22,112 nucleotides of DNA from CBDFKJ01 sp965248805 (GTDB lineage Bacteria > Pseudomonadota > Alphaproteobacteria > UBA6615), in assembly GCA_965248805.1 (NCBI GenBank), contig CBDFKJ010000002.1, positions 1 to 22,112 of the forward strand, read 5' to 3'. The position numbers and the translations under genes were made by a program. The stretch's first letter is position 1; the number at the start of each line of letters is the position of its first letter. The notes beneath the pieces were generated by a model. The model saw only the letters and a list, made by a program, of their open reading frames with translations, did no database searches and was not told the DNA's origin. Positions 21,187 to 22,112 of the stretch are shown here, piece after piece.

Positions 21187-21486
21187 TCAGGTTATGAACC
21201 CAACGGCGAACTCCGCTACCAAACGTCAGATCTGTCCGCTTCAACTAGATCTCGGTTCTCCGGCTCTCTCCCGGGCGCCAAGCTGGCGGGTAAACGTTCG
21301 GCCAGACCGTGGAGGCGTCCCACCAGCGGGTTGGATCCGAGTGTCGAACCAAACAGTTTCCTGCCACAGCGGCCGTTCGCTGCCCGCGCGCGCCTGGGCA
21401 GCCACGGCGTGGCCGAACGCTTACGGCAAGGTAGAGTCACCTCCCTTTGAACCGCCTGGTAGTGGACGGGGTTGAGGTACTTCGGC
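21187..21486. other. Gene-free stretch upstream of the sulfatase
   Basis: No supported gene. A promoter for the sulfatase is expected here but no clear -35/-10 pair was found. GAGG at 21474-21477 serves as the ribosome site of the next gene. Confidence 0.4.
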
Positions 21487-22112
21487 GTGAACGAGTCCCA
21501 CACGAACGTGCTGTTCATCATGTCCGACGAGCACAGCCGGGAGATCGCCGGCTGCTACGGGAATCGGATCGTCAGGACGCCGAACATCGATGCCCTGGCC
21601 GCGCGCGGCGTCGTCTTCGAGAACGCCTACTGCAACTCGCCGATCTGCGTGCCGTCGCGGGCCAGTCTGGCCACCGGCGACTACGTCCACCGCTTCGGTT
21701 GCTGGGACAGTGCCGCCGCCTATGACGGCCGCGTCCCTTCATGGCATCACCGGGTGCGCGACGCCGGACACGACATGGTGTCGATCGGGAAGCTGCACTA
21801 CCGCGGGGCCGACGACGACAACGGGATGAGCGAGGTGCATCATCCGATCTACATCGTGGACGGCATTGGAGACACGCACGGACTGCTGCGCCGCGACAAG
21901 AGGGTGCGCGAGGTGGCCCGCGAGCTGGCCGAAGAAGCGGGGCGCGGATGGTCGCCCTACACTCGCTACGACACCAGGGTGGCCGATGCCACGGTGCGCT
22001 GGCTGCGCGAGCGCAAGGATCGGGCGACGGACAAGCCGTGGGTGCTGTTCTCCTCGATGATATCGCCCCACTACCCGCTGATGGCGCCCGACGAGTTCTA
22101 CGAGCTGTACGT
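21487..22112 (+). CDS. Sulfatase (formylglycine-dependent), 3' end beyond window
   Basis: The first 208 residues of a sulfatase. NVLFIMSDEHSREIAGCYGN supplies N-terminal metal ligands (Asp14, with Glu15/His16 in the 'DEH' block). The signature C-x-P-S-R is present as Cys54-Val-Pro-Ser-Arg58 in ICVPSRASLATG; the Cys is converted to formylglycine by a maturase. VSIGKLHYRG and SSMISPHYPLMAP are also family blocks. GTG 21487 follows GAGG by nine bases. No signal peptide is present, so it is probably cytoplasmic and acts on an organic sulfate ester or a phosphonate-like substrate, which cannot be specified. Confidence 0.88.
   Translation, partial: MNESHTNVLFIMSDEHSREIAGCYGNRIVRTPNIDALAARGVVFENAYCNSPICVPSRASLATGDYVHRFGCWDSAAAYDGRVPSWHHRVRDAGHDMVSIGKLHYRGADDDNGMSEVHHPIYIVDGIGDTHGLLRRDKRVREVARELAEEAGRGWSPYTRYDTRVADATVRWLRERKDRATDKPWVLFSSMISPHYPLMAPDEFYELY

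Overview
The window is GC-rich DNA whose coding style and gene content fit an alphaproteobacterium; this lineage is inferred from protein style and was not tested. It holds a decayed, Mu-related (transposable-type) prophage segment from position 1 to about 16.1 kb, followed by chromosomal metabolic genes to the right edge.

Layout. (1) 1-5363, minus strand: a tightly coupled head and tail operon, read right to left. It encodes a Mu gpI-like protease with a nested scaffold start, capsid cement (DUF2190), major capsid, a Mu gp35-like protein, a small Acb2/Tad1-like anti-CBASS candidate, DUF1320 (gp36), gpG-like morphogenesis protein, a tail terminator-like protein, a small SH3-like protein and a tail tube protein cut by the window edge. 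Most junctions are 4-bp ATGA or similar overlaps. (2) 5364-6599: a control region with a 28-bp perfect palindrome, then com-mom on the plus strand. A hairpin buries the GTG start of mom. (3) 6612-10321: two identical 1381-bp IS256-family elements, each with its own 9-bp target duplication. The second splits a DUF4145 gene that rejoins in frame when the element is removed; that gene also carries a 21-bp in-frame minisatellite. (4) 10.4-12.4 kb, minus strand: accessory genes (secreted thermonuclease, lipoprotein, AT-rich PD-(D/E)XK nuclease-like gene, small membrane protein) and a scrap of a second S24 repressor. (5) 12.46-15.8 kb: the lysogeny switch. An S24 repressor and a Cro-like protein diverge from a 70-bp region with three 13-bp operators, and both genes look leaderless. 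Two paralogous winged-helix genes, an HNH nuclease and a membrane protein follow.

Terminase, portal, MuF and the Mu-type transposase are all absent, so the prophage is incomplete or rearranged here. Its right limit appears to be a 92-bp MITE-like repeat at 16083-16174, which fuses a 2OG-Fe(II) oxygenase gene in frame to a phage-like DNA-binding tail. A second copy of the repeat at 20359-20450 truncates an outer-membrane protein gene. The chromosomal part then carries GNAT, GST, a beta-lactamase-fold hydrolase, beta-barrel debris and a sulfatase that runs off the edge.

Read together, the prophage carries modification (Com/Mom), a candidate signal sponge (Acb2-like) and a nuclease-like cargo gene. 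This points to a conflict-oriented gene set, but joint function is inference only.
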